Assembly: GCF_023284045.1 (NCBI RefSeq)
Contig: NZ_JAKIKQ010000010.1
Location: 1 to 64,000 of the forward strand
Direction: 5' to 3'
DNA: 64,000 nucleotides
Source: Shewanella kaireitica
Lineage (GTDB): Bacteria; Pseudomonadota; Gammaproteobacteria; Enterobacterales; Shewanellaceae
Position numbers and translations under genes: made by a program. Positions within the stretch are counted from its first letter, which is position 1. The number at the start of each line of letters is the position of its first letter. The notes beneath the pieces were generated by a model. It was not told the origin of the DNA. It made no database searches and saw nothing but the letters and a program-made list of their open reading frames with translations. Of the stretch, positions 15,742 through 26,047 are shown one piece after another.

Positions 15742-18700
15742 ATGTCGATAATAAAAACCTCGGTAAACCGTCCTGTCACAGTGTGGATGTTTATGTTTGC
15801 CGTGATTCTCTTTGGTATGGTTGGTTTCTCACGTCTCGCGGTGAAACTACTGCCTGATTTAAGTTATCCAACCATTACTATTCGTACTCAATATGTGGGT
15901 GCCGCGCCAGTTGAAGTGGAGCAGTTAGTCTCAAAACCCATCGAAGAAGCGGCGGGGATTGTCAAAGGCTTACGTAAAATAAACTCTATCTCTCGTTCAG
16001 GGATGTCTGATGTGGTACTCGAATTTGAGTGGGGCACAGACATGGATATGGCAAGTCTCGATGTCAGAGAAAAACTCGATACCATCGAACTGCCACTGGA
16101 TGTAAAAAAACCGCTATTACTGCGCTTTAATCCAAACCTTGACCCCATAGTTCGCCTCGCGCTTTCAGTTCCAAACGTTGATGGTGATGTGGCTAAATCT
16201 GCGAGCGATAGCGAGCTCAAGCAGATGCGTACCTATGCGGAAGAGGAGCTTAAAAGACAGCTTGAATCATTATCAGGTGTCGCCGCAGTACGGCTATCTG
16301 GCGGGTTACAGCAAGAGGTCCATATTCAACTTAATCAGCAAAAGCTAACACAGCTTAACTTAAGTGCTGATCTCATTCGTAGCCGTATTGCAGAAGAGAA
16401 CATTAACCTCTCCGCCGGTAAAGTTATTCAAGGCGATAAAGAGTATTTAGTTAGAACTCTAAACCAATTCAACTCGCTTGATGAATTAGGTCAGATTGTT
16501 ATTTATCGCGATGCGCAGACCTTAGTCAGACTCTTTGAAGTCGCTGAGATAGTTGATGCCCATAAAGAGCGCAACGATATTACTCGTATTGGTGATAGAG
16601 AATCAATTGAGCTCGCCATTTACAAAGAGGGTGACGCCAATACAGTAGCCGTAGCACGCAAAGTCACAGATGAGATAAATAAACTAAACAAAAATAGCCC
16701 TAAAGCTGAGCTGCAGGTCATTTACGACCAATCTGAATTTATCGAAAGCGCAGTGAATGAAGTCACCTCGGCAGCGCTTATCGGTAGCTTGCTGTCTATG
16801 TTAGTTATCTACCTATTTTTACGAGATATTATACCTACACTGATTATTTCAATTTCTATTCCTTTCTCCGTCATTGCCACCTTTAACATGATGTATTTTG
16901 CTGATATCAGCTTAAATATTATGTCGCTTGGCGGAATTGCACTCGCAGTCGGCTTGCTGGTTGATAATGCCATTGTGGTACTGGAAAATATCGACCGCTG
17001 TAAGTCACTGGGCATGAATAAACTTGATGCGGCTGTAACGGGTACGAAAGAGGTATCAGGTGCAATTTTCGCATCGACACTCACTACCCTTGCGGTATTT
17101 GTGCCTTTAGTATTTGTTGATGGTGTTGCCGGTGCGCTTTTCTCTGACCAAGCTCTGACCGTCACCTTTGCGCTATTGGCATCACTGTTTGTTGCGCTGA
17201 CCACCATTCCAATGCTTGCATCACGTGAGGGTTTTAAAGCGCTACCGCCGCTTATGGCCAAAACTGAGAAACAAAAGCCACAAACCAAGCTTGATAAGCT
17301 TAAGCATTACAGCGCTACCGTGTTCTCGTTCCCATTTGTATTGCTATTTAACTATCTGCCAAGCGCACTGTTAACACTAGCACTGATTATTGGCCGCAGC
17401 CTTTCTTGGCTTGTAGGGCTGGTTATGCGTCCATTAAGTAGTGCCTTTAATTGGGTCTATGGTGTGCTTGAAAGTGGTTATCATCGCTTATTGGCTGGCG
17501 CGCTTAAATTCAGGGTGTTGACCTTATCCATTGCTATTGCCATTACTGCTGGCGCGGCCCTATTGGTACCAAGACTCGGTATGGAGCTTATACCGCCGAT
17601 GAATCAGGGCGAGTTCTATGTCGAAGTGTTGCTTCCACCAGGGACTGAAGTATCAGAAACCGATAAAGTACTGCGCACACTGGCACTGTCTATTAAAGAC
17701 CGAGCAGATGTTAAGCATGCTTATAGTCAAGCCGGAAGCGGCGGACTGATGACATCAGACACCTCTCGAGGCGGCGAGAACTGGGGACGTCTGCAAGTCG
17801 TATTGGCAGATCACGACGCGTTTGAAGCTGTCACTCAGAAACTTCGCACCACAGCAATGCGGATCCCGGAGCTTGAAGCTAAAATTCAGCACCCTGAGCT
17901 ATTTAGCTTTAAAACTCCATTGGAGATAGAGCTGGTTGGTTACGATTTGGCGCAGCTTAAATCCACTGCAGATAATCTAGTGGACGCACTATCTGATTCT
18001 GACCGATTTGCAGACATCAACACCAGCCTAAGAGATGGACAGCCTGAACTGAGTATTCGATTTGACCATCAACGCCTCGCGGCTTTAGGCATGGACGCAC
18101 CATCTGTGGCAAACCGGATTGCACAACGAATTGGCGGCACGATTGCCAGTCAATATACGGTTCGTGACCGTAAGATTGATATTCTAGTGCGCAGCGAACT
18201 TGATGAGCGTAACCAAATTAGTGATATCGATTCGATGATCATTAATCCAAACAGTAGTCACCCTATTTCACTCAGTGCTGTCGCAGATGTCAGCCTTAAA
18301 CTTGGCCCATCGGCGATTAATAGAATTAGTCAGCAGCGAGTCGCGATTGTCTCTGCTAACTTAGCCTATGGTGACTTGAATGACGCAGTATTGACCGCCC
18401 GTGAAATTCTCGCTAACCAAACGCTGCCGACTTCTATTCAGGCCCGTTTTGGTGGCCAAAATGAAGAGATGGAGCATTCATTCCAGTCATTACAAATAGC
18501 CTTAGTGCTGGCTGTATTTTTGGTTTACCTCGTCATGGCTAGCCAGTTTGAGTCTTTGTTACACCCGCTACTCATTCTTATCGCGGTACCAATGGCGGTA
18601 GGTGGCAGTATTTTAGGACTTTACATTACCCAAACACATTTAAGTGTGGTGGTATTTATTGGACTGATTATGCTAGCGGGTATTGTGGTTAACAATGCAA

Positions 18701-19035
18701 TTGTACTCGTCGATAGGATTAATCAGCTACGTCAATCGGGGCAAGATAAGCTAACCGCGATCACCAACGCCGCCGAGTCACGCCTGCGCCCTATCATCAT
18801 GACCACGATGACAACTGCTTTGGGCCTGTCTCCTATGGCACTGGGATTAGGTGATGGCAGTGAAGTGCGTGCTCCGATGGCCATAACTGTTATTTTTGGC
18901 CTATCGCTATCGACACTGCTTACGCTAGTGGTGATCCCTGTGCTCTACGCGCTGTTTGACCGCAAAGATTATGCAAATAATGAAGTAGAGCAAGAAAGTG
19001 CTAATGAGCCCGCTATCGAAGGGGGTCAAGCATGA
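15742..19035 (+). CDS. RND efflux permease, first of a tandem pair
   Basis: 1097 residues, a little longer than the usual 1020-1050 of hydrophobe/amphiphile RND pumps. The extra length lies in the central cytoplasmic loop and extra hydrophobic segment near residues 510-580 and in a hydrophilic tail. It begins with the typical first helix (SIIKTSVNRPVTVWMFMFAV), carries two large periplasmic loops, and has the helix-4 motif GLLVDNAIVVLEN. Here D408 is followed by N409 where AcrB has two aspartates. The second half repeats the fold (MLAGIVVNNAIVLVDR). It is driven by proton antiport. A GGAG Shine-Dalgarno precedes the ATG. It overlaps the next permease by four bases, so the two are probably translated together and may form a mixed trimer. 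Confidence 0.9.
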   Translation: MSIIKTSVNRPVTVWMFMFAVILFGMVGFSRLAVKLLPDLSYPTITIRTQYVGAAPVEVEQLVSKPIEEAAGIVKGLRKINSISRSGMSDVVLEFEWGTDMDMASLDVREKLDTIELPLDVKKPLLLRFNPNLDPIVRLALSVPNVDGDVAKSASDSELKQMRTYAEEELKRQLESLSGVAAVRLSGGLQQEVHIQLNQQKLTQLNLSADLIRSRIAEENINLSAGKVIQGDKEYLVRTLNQFNSLDELGQIVIYRDAQTLVRLFEVAEIVDAHKERNDITRIGDRESIELAIYKEGDANTVAVARKVTDEINKLNKNSPKAELQVIYDQSEFIESAVNEVTSAALIGSLLSMLVIYLFLRDIIPTLIISISIPFSVIATFNMMYFADISLNIMSLGGIALAVGLLVDNAIVVLENIDRCKSLGMNKLDAAVTGTKEVSGAIFASTLTTLAVFVPLVFVDGVAGALFSDQALTVTFALLASLFVALTTIPMLASREGFKALPPLMAKTEKQKPQTKLDKLKHYSATVFSFPFVLLFNYLPSALLTLALIIGRSLSWLVGLVMRPLSSAFNWVYGVLESGYHRLLAGALKFRVLTLSIAIAITAGAALLVPRLGMELIPPMNQGEFYVEVLLPPGTEVSETDKVLRTLALSIKDRADVKHAYSQAGSGGLMTSDTSRGGENWGRLQVVLADHDAFEAVTQKLRTTAMRIPELEAKIQHPELFSFKTPLEIELVGYDLAQLKSTADNLVDALSDSDRFADINTSLRDGQPELSIRFDHQRLAALGMDAPSVANRIAQRIGGTIASQYTVRDRKIDILVRSELDERNQISDIDSMIINPNSSHPISLSAVADVSLKLGPSAINRISQQRVAIVSANLAYGDLNDAVLTAREILANQTLPTSIQARFGGQNEEMEHSFQSLQIALVLAVFLVYLVMASQFESLLHPLLILIAVPMAVGGSILGLYITQTHLSVVVFIGLIMLAGIVVNNAIVLVDRINQLRQSGQDKLTAITNAAESRLRPIIMTTMTTALGLSPMALGLGDGSEVRAPMAITVIFGLSLSTLLTLVVIPVLYALFDRKDYANNEVEQESANEPAIEGGQA

Positions 19036-22000
19036 ATATCACCCGCCTAGCTATCGCACGGCCAGTCACCACGGCGATGTTCTTTGTCGCTATATTACTG
19101 TTCGGTCTCGCTTCTAGTCGCTTGTTGCCGTTAGAGATGTTTCCTGGCATCGATATTCCGCAAGTGATTGTAGAAGTGCCTTATAAAGGCTCAACTCCTT
19201 CAGAGGTTGAGCGCGATATAACCAGTGTATTAGAGGAAACATTGGCCACTATGGGTGGCATTGAAGAGCTGCGTTCAAGCTCTTCGCAAAATGGCGCCGA
19301 GATAGAGCTCAGAATGAAGTGGGGAGAAAATGTAGCTACTAAAAGCCTAGAAGCACGCGAAAAAGTAGACTCTGTACGTCATCTGCTTCCCAAAGATGTT
19401 GAAAGGGTGTTTATCAGACAGTTCAGCACCGCCGATATGCCGGTTCTCAATTTACGAATATCGAGTGATAGAGAGTTATCAGGCGCTTTTGACTTACTTG
19501 ATAAGCAGCTCAAAAGACCACTTGAACGCGTTGAAGGTGTATCACAAGTTACCCTTTACGGTGTTGAGCAAAAACAGATAGAGATCCGCATTAATGCAGA
19601 CAAACTGGCGGCCAGTAATATCTCGATTAGAGAGCTGACACGCCGTATGCAACAAGAAAACTTTGTCATTAGTGCCGGTGTGTTAAAGACAGATTCCCGA
19701 GTCTATCAAGTCTCGCCTAAAGGTGAATTTAGGAATCTCGATGAAATAAACTCGCTAGTACTGACCCCAGGAATTACCCTCGGTGATATAGCAACAGTGA
19801 GTTTCTCGTTACCTGAGCGTTTAGATGGTCGCCACCTAGACCAAAACTATGCAGTAGGACTCGATGTATTTAAAGAGTCCGGCGCAAACCTAGTTGATGT
19901 CTCTGCGCGGGTGTTGAAAGTGATTGAAAACGCCAAGCAAGATCCCCAGTTCCAAGGCGTTAAGCTGTTTGTGATGGAAGACCAAGCGTATGGAGTTACC
20001 TCATCACTGCGCGACTTGCTAACCGCGGGTTTGATTGGTGCCCTGCTCTCTTTTGTGGTGCTGTATCTGTTCTTGCGTAACCTTAAGATGACCTTGGTGA
20101 TCGTGTCATCAGTGCCGATTGCGATCTGTATGACGCTGGCTGCGATGTATCTACTCGGTTACAGCTTGAACATCCTTTCTATGATGGGGTTATTACTCGC
20201 TGTAGGAATGCTGATTGATAACGCTGTGGTCGTCACCGAAAGTGTACTGCAAGAAAAGCAGCTGCAAAAATCAGATCCTACCGCCAAGAAAACTAAAGCT
20301 AGTGATAACAGTTCGATACTAAACGGTGTTGATAAAGTGTCGTTAGCGGTACTAGCAGGTACCTTAACCACCGCTATCGTATTCTTACCCAATATTTTTG
20401 GGGTGAAGGTTGAGCTCACTATTTTCCTTGAGCATGTCGCAATTGCTATCTGTATTTCACTGGCAGCATCACTATTAGTGGCCAAGACGCTATTACCACT
20501 GATGCTCAGTAAAATGGAGTTTAACCTGCCGGAAAAAGTGCACGAAAGTAAGTTACAACAGCGTTATCTTAATAGTCTTAACTGGATACTATCGAGACCA
20601 AAAACCTCCGGTGTTATCGCATTAATTTTGCTTGGCTCTACCGCATTGCCCCTATCAATGGTGAAACAAGATCAATCTGATGGCGAAGGCAACAACCGCC
20701 TTTACATCAATTACCAGGTTGAGGGGCGCCATAGCCTAGATGTCACCGAGAAGATGATCGATAAAATGGAGGATTATCTGTACGCCAACCAAGACAAATT
20801 CTACATCGACTCGGTTTATAGCTACTTTTCTGCAGACAGAGGTCAATCGACCTTACTGCTAAAAGAAGATATAGAGATTGATATGAAAGCCTTGAAAAAG
20901 ATGATCCGAGAAGGTTTTCCAAAATTTGCTATCGCAAAACCGCAGTTTGGTTGGGGTGGAGAAAACAACGGCATTCGCATCTCGTTGACTGGCCGTTCTA
21001 CCTCCGAGCTCATTCATATCAGCGAACAAGTGATCCCATTGCTTAGTGCTGTTAAAGGGCTAACCGATGTCCGTTCAGAGCTTAGCGGCGCTCAACAAGA
21101 GGTGGTGATCAGAATTGACCGTGAAATGGCGGCAAGACTGGATCTTAAATTGAATGAAGTGGCATCAAGCATCTCTATGGCACTTAGAGGCTCTCAACTG
21201 CGCTCATTCCGTCATGATCCAAATGGAGAACTTCGGATAGAGATGGCCTACGAGCAGCAGTGGCGCTTGTCACTGGAAAAACTGAAACAACTGCCGATCA
21301 TCCGTATCGATAATCGTGTTTATACGCTAGACAGTCTGGCTAATATCAAGATCCAGCCTCGATTTGACACGATTCGCCATTACGACAGACAAACCGCGTT
21401 ATCGATTGGCGCCAATCTCGATGACCTCACCACCGAAGAAGCGCAAGAGAAGATCACCCAGGTCATGGAGACGATTAACTTTCCTGCAGGCTACGGCTAT
21501 TCGTTACGCGGAGGATTCCAAAAACAAGATGAAGATGAGGCAGTCATGGCAACTAACATGATTCTAGCTATCGCAATGATCTATATTGTGATGGCAGCAT
21601 TATTTGAGTCACTGCTGCTACCAACTGCAATTATCACCTCAATCCTATTTTCGATTACCGGGGTATTTTGGGCACTGCTATTTACCGGCACCCCAATGTC
21701 GATAATGGCAATGATAGGGATTTTGATTTTGATGGGGATTGTGGTCAACAACGGCATCGTATTAGTCGACCAAATAAACCAGCTTAATCCTGAGCTCGAT
21801 AAGCTGTCAGAAACCATCAGTCGAGTGTGTAATACCCGACTACGTCCTGTATTAATGACGGTGGGCACCACAGTATTAGGTTTGGTACCTCTGGCGATGG
21901 GTGATACTCAGCTCGGTGGCGGCGGCCCTTCATACTCGCCGATGGCAATTGCCATTATTGGGGGGCTGACATTCTCTACCGTAACCAGTTTATATCTGGT

Positions 22001-22103
22001 ACCACTTTGTTATCAGGCGCTATATAGAATGCGTCATCAATCAGCCATTCGCCTTGGCCAAGCAGATCGATTCTCACGTCGCATGTTGCCTTGGATGAAC
22101 TAG
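19032..22103 (+). CDS. RND efflux permease, second of a tandem pair
   Basis: 1023 residues, start overlapping the previous stop (ATGA). Standard RND layout: first helix from RLAIARPVTTAMFF, periplasmic porter loops, and the helix-4 motif GMLIDNAVVVTES with D396-N397. A hydrophilic loop (about 413-436) is rich in Lys, Ser and Thr. The second half has the matching MGIVVNNGIVLVDQ segment. Sequence differences from the first pump are large, so the pair is an old duplication and not a recent one. It ends at a terminator at 22126, closing the operon. Substrates cannot be inferred from sequence alone. Confidence 0.9.
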   Translation: MNITRLAIARPVTTAMFFVAILLFGLASSRLLPLEMFPGIDIPQVIVEVPYKGSTPSEVERDITSVLEETLATMGGIEELRSSSSQNGAEIELRMKWGENVATKSLEAREKVDSVRHLLPKDVERVFIRQFSTADMPVLNLRISSDRELSGAFDLLDKQLKRPLERVEGVSQVTLYGVEQKQIEIRINADKLAASNISIRELTRRMQQENFVISAGVLKTDSRVYQVSPKGEFRNLDEINSLVLTPGITLGDIATVSFSLPERLDGRHLDQNYAVGLDVFKESGANLVDVSARVLKVIENAKQDPQFQGVKLFVMEDQAYGVTSSLRDLLTAGLIGALLSFVVLYLFLRNLKMTLVIVSSVPIAICMTLAAMYLLGYSLNILSMMGLLLAVGMLIDNAVVVTESVLQEKQLQKSDPTAKKTKASDNSSILNGVDKVSLAVLAGTLTTAIVFLPNIFGVKVELTIFLEHVAIAICISLAASLLVAKTLLPLMLSKMEFNLPEKVHESKLQQRYLNSLNWILSRPKTSGVIALILLGSTALPLSMVKQDQSDGEGNNRLYINYQVEGRHSLDVTEKMIDKMEDYLYANQDKFYIDSVYSYFSADRGQSTLLLKEDIEIDMKALKKMIREGFPKFAIAKPQFGWGGENNGIRISLTGRSTSELIHISEQVIPLLSAVKGLTDVRSELSGAQQEVVIRIDREMAARLDLKLNEVASSISMALRGSQLRSFRHDPNGELRIEMAYEQQWRLSLEKLKQLPIIRIDNRVYTLDSLANIKIQPRFDTIRHYDRQTALSIGANLDDLTTEEAQEKITQVMETINFPAGYGYSLRGGFQKQDEDEAVMATNMILAIAMIYIVMAALFESLLLPTAIITSILFSITGVFWALLFTGTPMSIMAMIGILILMGIVVNNGIVLVDQINQLNPELDKLSETISRVCNTRLRPVLMTVGTTVLGLVPLAMGDTQLGGGGPSYSPMAIAIIGGLTFSTVTSLYLVPLCYQALYRMRHQSAIRLGQADRFSRRMLPWMN

Positions 22104-22125
22104 CGAAATAGTAAACTCAGAACTT

Positions 22126-22157
22126 AAAAACCGAGTCATAAATTGGCTCGGTTTTTT
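22126..22157 (+). terminator. Rho-independent terminator of the RND operon
   Basis: AAAAACCGAG / CTCGGTTTTTT hairpin with an 11-base loop and a run of six T, 22 bases after the stop. Confidence 0.88.
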
Positions 22158-22278
22158 ATATTAATTCAAATATAAAATAGAAAGACATCACTTCTGCTAT
22201 TACACGCCTCTATTTGTATAGAAGCTTAAGCAAAAACACCTATAAAAGTAACGATGGAGAATCTCATCATTAACAAAT

Positions 22279-23295
22279 TCATGTCTCTGCAATACATACC
22301 GCACAGTTGTTCCTACCTCCATTTTTAGCCATATAAAGTGCTTTATCCGCGTACTTAAGCAAATCAGTAGCATTGAGTTTGTCGCCTTTCAATGCAGCCA
22401 CACCGATACTGACCGTCAGGTTATTCATCTTGCTGTGTTGCCCATCTAGCAAGTTTAAATGCTCAACATTAGCGCGAATTCTCTCAGCAATGTCTAAACC
22501 TGCATTTATATCTGTTTCTGGCAACAATATCGCGAACTCTTCACCACCATATCTAGCGGCAATGCCTGCTTTCCTTAGCAGTGAAGTATCGATGGTATAA
22601 GCTACTTTCTTTAGAACAATATCACCAGTGTCATGACCATATAAGTCGTTATAATGCTTGAACAGATCGATATCTATCATTAAGAGTGACAAGCTTTGCT
22701 GGTTTTCCTTAGCCCTAGCAATGTTTTCGCCAATGTATCTATCAAAAGCATGACGATTATATAGCTGCGTTAGAAAGTCTGTTTCAGCTTGCTTAAATAA
22801 CTGCTTGTTAGCCAACTCCAGTTCAAGAGTACGCTTATACACTTTAGCTTCTAATTCATGATTAAGTTGCTCAAGCTCCTGCCTAGCCAAATTTTGTTTT
22901 GTGGTGTCAATTGAAACAATCATCAAGTGATCAATACCATCTCCACTTTCACTTAACGGTGAAATAGTGGAGTGAAACCAGACTTCATTTCCATCCATGT
23001 CGACCACTGCAGCTTCCTGCTCAATGATCTTACCTGAATCACGAGCATTGATAATATTTTTCAACATCTCGTCGCGAAAACATTTCGGATAAAAAGAAAA
23101 AGGGTATGGTTTACCGTAATAGCTAGTAACATCAGTAATACCAAGGCTATTGATACCTGCAGCACTCATATACTGCAAATTAAAATCAAGGTCGATAATT
23201 TTTGTACAGATTGGCGAGTTAGTGATCCAAGCATGGCTCTGCTCTTTAGAAAACAAAAGTCGCTCTTCTTTGATACTAAATTTAGACAATGACAT
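22279..23295 (-). CDS. PAS-GGDEF diguanylate cyclase
   Basis: 338 residues, cytosolic, with no membrane segment. Residues about 25-135 form a PAS domain with PAC ending (PICTKIIDLDFNLQYMSAAG ... MIVSIDTTKQ). A coiled-coil linker follows (about 135-170), then a GGDEF domain with the intact active site GGEEF and the upstream DIDLFKHYNDLYGHDTGD metal/GTP loop. It should make cyclic-di-GMP from two GTP in response to the PAS signal (ligand unknown). No RxxD inhibitory site is visible five residues before GGEEF, so product inhibition through that site is unlikely. It is monocistronic and convergent with the RND operon. Confidence 0.92.
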   Translation of the reverse strand: MSLSKFSIKEERLLFSKEQSHAWITNSPICTKIIDLDFNLQYMSAAGINSLGITDVTSYYGKPYPFSFYPKCFRDEMLKNIINARDSGKIIEQEAAVVDMDGNEVWFHSTISPLSESGDGIDHLMIVSIDTTKQNLARQELEQLNHELEAKVYKRTLELELANKQLFKQAETDFLTQLYNRHAFDRYIGENIARAKENQQSLSLLMIDIDLFKHYNDLYGHDTGDIVLKKVAYTIDTSLLRKAGIAARYGGEEFAILLPETDINAGLDIAERIRANVEHLNLLDGQHSKMNNLTVSIGVAALKGDKLNATDLLKYADKALYMAKNGGRNNCAVCIAET

Positions 23296-23889
23296 TAACT
23301 TGCGCCCTCTTTAGTGGACTAGCCTGAGGTGTAGTAAATGACGAACCAATTAGGTTCAACGTCAAAACCTCTAGCAGCCAGTCTTTTTTACTAACGAAGT
23401 GAGCAAGTAGGTTCGACTCAATCCGTGAGTATGTGATTCCTGATAGCTGTTAAAGTTCTATTTCAAGCCTTTAAAATAAATGATAACCAGCCAACATATT
23501 GTAGACGTTGAGCTCAATTCTGCTAGTTTGCTGATTGCCCCCAAAATACCTCTCGCCTTTCACTTATCTCTCCAGTAATAAACACAGCACACATAGCGCA
23601 CCTTCAGCGGCAATAACAAAGAAACACAAAAAAGCCACACTAAACACACCTAAAATCACCACAATCATTACAAACAACACTCTTAACGACTAATAAAACA
23701 GCTAACAAATCAGTTACTTTGAGTGTCACAAATTGATACAAGCAAAGCATGCTATAGATCACAAAACTCACATAAATAGTCCTTATAATCACGCTCGTTA
23801 ATAGTGAGTTATGCCAAAAATAAACCTATTAACAGTTTAAGAAGCGAGCAATCACTTCTTGGGGTCTAAACAAATATAAGAGAATGGAT
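23296..23889. other. Long divergent intergenic region
   Basis: About 590 bases between the divergent GGDEF and nucleotidase genes. It is AT-rich, with several A/C-rich stretches near 23580-23680. A half-site resembling the right half of a CRP site (AGATCACA, near 23756) has no good left half. No coding region was recognised. Confidence 0.45.
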
Positions 23890-25977
23890 ATGTTAAACAA
23901 AAAAGTTTTAGCAGTAGTTATCGCAGCATCACTTGGTCTAACGGCTTGTGGCTCAGACGATGATGACAACAAAGTCAGTGAGGTTCAGGTTGATCTTCGA
24001 ATTCTTGAAACTTCAGATCTGCACACTAACATTATGGATTTTAACTACTACAGTGGTAAAGAAGATCCAACAATCGGTCTAGCAAGAGCAGCTAGCTTGA
24101 TCAGCCAGGCCCGCGCAGAAAAAGCAAACTCAGTACTGGTCGACAACGGTGATCTACTTCAAGGCAGCCCAATGGGCGATTACATCGCTAGCGCTGGCCT
24201 AAACGATACTCATCCTGCTTATAAAGCGATGAACACCCTAGACTACGCTGTTGGTAATATTGGTAACCATGAATTCAACTACGGCTTAGAATTCCTAGAG
24301 AAAGCCATTGCCGGTGCAGATTTCCCCTACATTAACGCTAACGTTATCTGTGCCAACAAAGATGGTTGTTGGAATGAAGTCGAATTTGCGGACAACATGT
24401 TCACCCCTTATCTCATTACCGACAAAGTAGTTGTCGACAGTAATGGTAATGAGCACACCATTAAGATCGGTTATATCGGTTTTGTTCCACCACAAATTCT
24501 ACAGTGGGATAAAGCAAACTTAGATGGTGAAGTTGAGGTGCTTGGTATTACTCAGGCTGCGAGAAAATTCATCCCACAAATGAAAGCTGAAGGCGCTGAT
24601 GTAATTATCGCCATCCCGCATTCAGGTATTGGCTCTAGCGATAACCCAGGTGATGCTTGGGCAGAAAACGCAACTTATGCTTTGACTCATGTAGAAGACA
24701 TTGACGCTATCATGTTTGGTCACAGCCACTCTATCTTCCCTGATGCTAAGTACGCTGATTTACCTAACACTGACGTTGAAAAGGGTCTATTGAACGGCGT
24801 ACCTGCTGTTATGCCTGGTCGCTGGGGTGACAACTTAGGTATTGTTGACCTTAAACTTCGCAAAGAAGACGGTAAATGGAATGTTTACCATGAAGAGTCG
24901 CAAACTGAAGCGCGCCCTGTTTACGATACAGCAAACAAAGAAGAGTTGGTTACTGGCGAGCAATCAATCCGCGACGCTGTTGAACTTGAACACCAAGGAA
25001 CTTTAGAGTTTGTAAACCAGCCTATTGGTGTAGCAACAGCTGACATGTACAGCTTCTTAACTCTGGTTCAAGATGATCCTACGGTACAGATTGTTTCTGA
25101 TGCACAGATTGCTAAAGTGACTCAGCAAATTCAAGCTGGTACTGATGAAGATCTGAAGAAACTACCAGTATTGTCAGCATCTGCACCTTTTAAAGCCGGT
25201 GGGCGTTATGAAGAAGGTGATGCTAGCCAATTTGTTATGGTTGAAGCAGGTGAACTGACATACAGTAACGCTGCTGACCTATACTTGTATCCAAACACTA
25301 TGGTTGCAGTAAAAGCGACCGGTGCTGAGCTACAAGACTGGCTAGAGTGTAGTGCAAATCAATTTAACCAAATTGATCCAACCAGCACTGCGCCACAGAG
25401 CCTAATCAACCGTTCAGGTCATCCAACCTATAATTTCGATGTTATCGATGGTCTAACTTACAAAGTTGATGTCACTCAGCCGTCTAAGTATGACCGCAAC
25501 TGCGCCGTTGTTAATGCTGATGCAAACCGAATTGTTGACCTAGCTTACACCGATGCCGACGGCAAAGTATTTACTGGTGCTGAACTTAGCGAGAAAGAGT
25601 TCGTTGTTGCATCAAATAACTACCGTGCCTTTGGTGGTGCATTTGCGGGAACAGGTCCGGATCATGTAGTACTTGAACTTCCTGATGAGAACCGCGAAGC
25701 ACTATCTCAGTACATTACTGCAGAGTCACAGCCTGACGGTTCAGGTGGATACAACAGCGCTGTTGATCCTTCAGCAGACTACAACTGGGATTTCAAAACC
25801 ATCACCACTAACGTAACACTTGATGTTCGCTTTGAAACCCAAGACAGCGAACTTGCTGATAGTTTCATTGAAGCAAATCAACAACGCACAATGGTTAAAC
25901 TTGCTAAAGATGACAGCACAGTTGCAGGTTTTGCAATCTACAGCATCGACTTAACGACAGAGCCCGCTACAAAGTAA
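23890..25977 (+). CDS. 2',3'-cyclic-nucleotide 2'-phosphodiesterase/3'-nucleotidase family lipoprotein (CpdB-like)
   Basis: About 695 residues. It has the two-domain 5'-nucleotidase architecture: a metallophosphatase core with ETSDLHTNI, DNGDLLQGSP, GNHEFNYG, PHSGIG and FGHSHSIF metal-binding motifs, then the C-terminal nucleotide-binding domain (SNNYRAFGG). CpdB-type enzymes degrade 2',3'-cyclic nucleotides and 3'-nucleotides in the periplasm to scavenge nucleosides and phosphate. Unlike E. coli CpdB it has a lipobox (LTACGS) followed by an acidic DDDDN linker, so it is predicted to be membrane-anchored. Two ATGs are close together (23884 and 23890). The AAGAGA Shine-Dalgarno abuts the first but is six bases from the second, which I prefer. 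A terminator follows. Confidence 0.9.
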   Translation: MLNKKVLAVVIAASLGLTACGSDDDDNKVSEVQVDLRILETSDLHTNIMDFNYYSGKEDPTIGLARAASLISQARAEKANSVLVDNGDLLQGSPMGDYIASAGLNDTHPAYKAMNTLDYAVGNIGNHEFNYGLEFLEKAIAGADFPYINANVICANKDGCWNEVEFADNMFTPYLITDKVVVDSNGNEHTIKIGYIGFVPPQILQWDKANLDGEVEVLGITQAARKFIPQMKAEGADVIIAIPHSGIGSSDNPGDAWAENATYALTHVEDIDAIMFGHSHSIFPDAKYADLPNTDVEKGLLNGVPAVMPGRWGDNLGIVDLKLRKEDGKWNVYHEESQTEARPVYDTANKEELVTGEQSIRDAVELEHQGTLEFVNQPIGVATADMYSFLTLVQDDPTVQIVSDAQIAKVTQQIQAGTDEDLKKLPVLSASAPFKAGGRYEEGDASQFVMVEAGELTYSNAADLYLYPNTMVAVKATGAELQDWLECSANQFNQIDPTSTAPQSLINRSGHPTYNFDVIDGLTYKVDVTQPSKYDRNCAVVNADANRIVDLAYTDADGKVFTGAELSEKEFVVASNNYRAFGGAFAGTGPDHVVLELPDENREALSQYITAESQPDGSGGYNSAVDPSADYNWDFKTITTNVTLDVRFETQDSELADSFIEANQQRTMVKLAKDDSTVAGFAIYSIDLTTEPATK

Positions 25978-26005
25978 TCGCTCGCAACTAAGTTTTAATC
26001 CACTA

Positions 26006-26030
26006 AAAAGGCTCCTAAATGGAGCCTTTT
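26006..26030 (+). terminator. Rho-independent terminator after the nucleotidase gene
   Basis: Perfect 10-bp stem AAAAGGCTCC / GGAGCCTTTT with a TAAAT loop. The A and T flanks allow function on both strands. Confidence 0.85.
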
Positions 26031-26047
26031 CTATTGCACTATATCGA

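Noticed and set aside
16809..17288. 159-codon minus-strand frame inside the first tandem RND permease
   Set aside because: Antisense shadow of transmembrane segments, Ser/Thr/Ala-biased, with no supporting signals.
23740..23770. Possible CRP site upstream of the CpdB-like gene
   Set aside because: Only the right half (AGATCACA) resembles the consensus; the left half matches at two of five positions.
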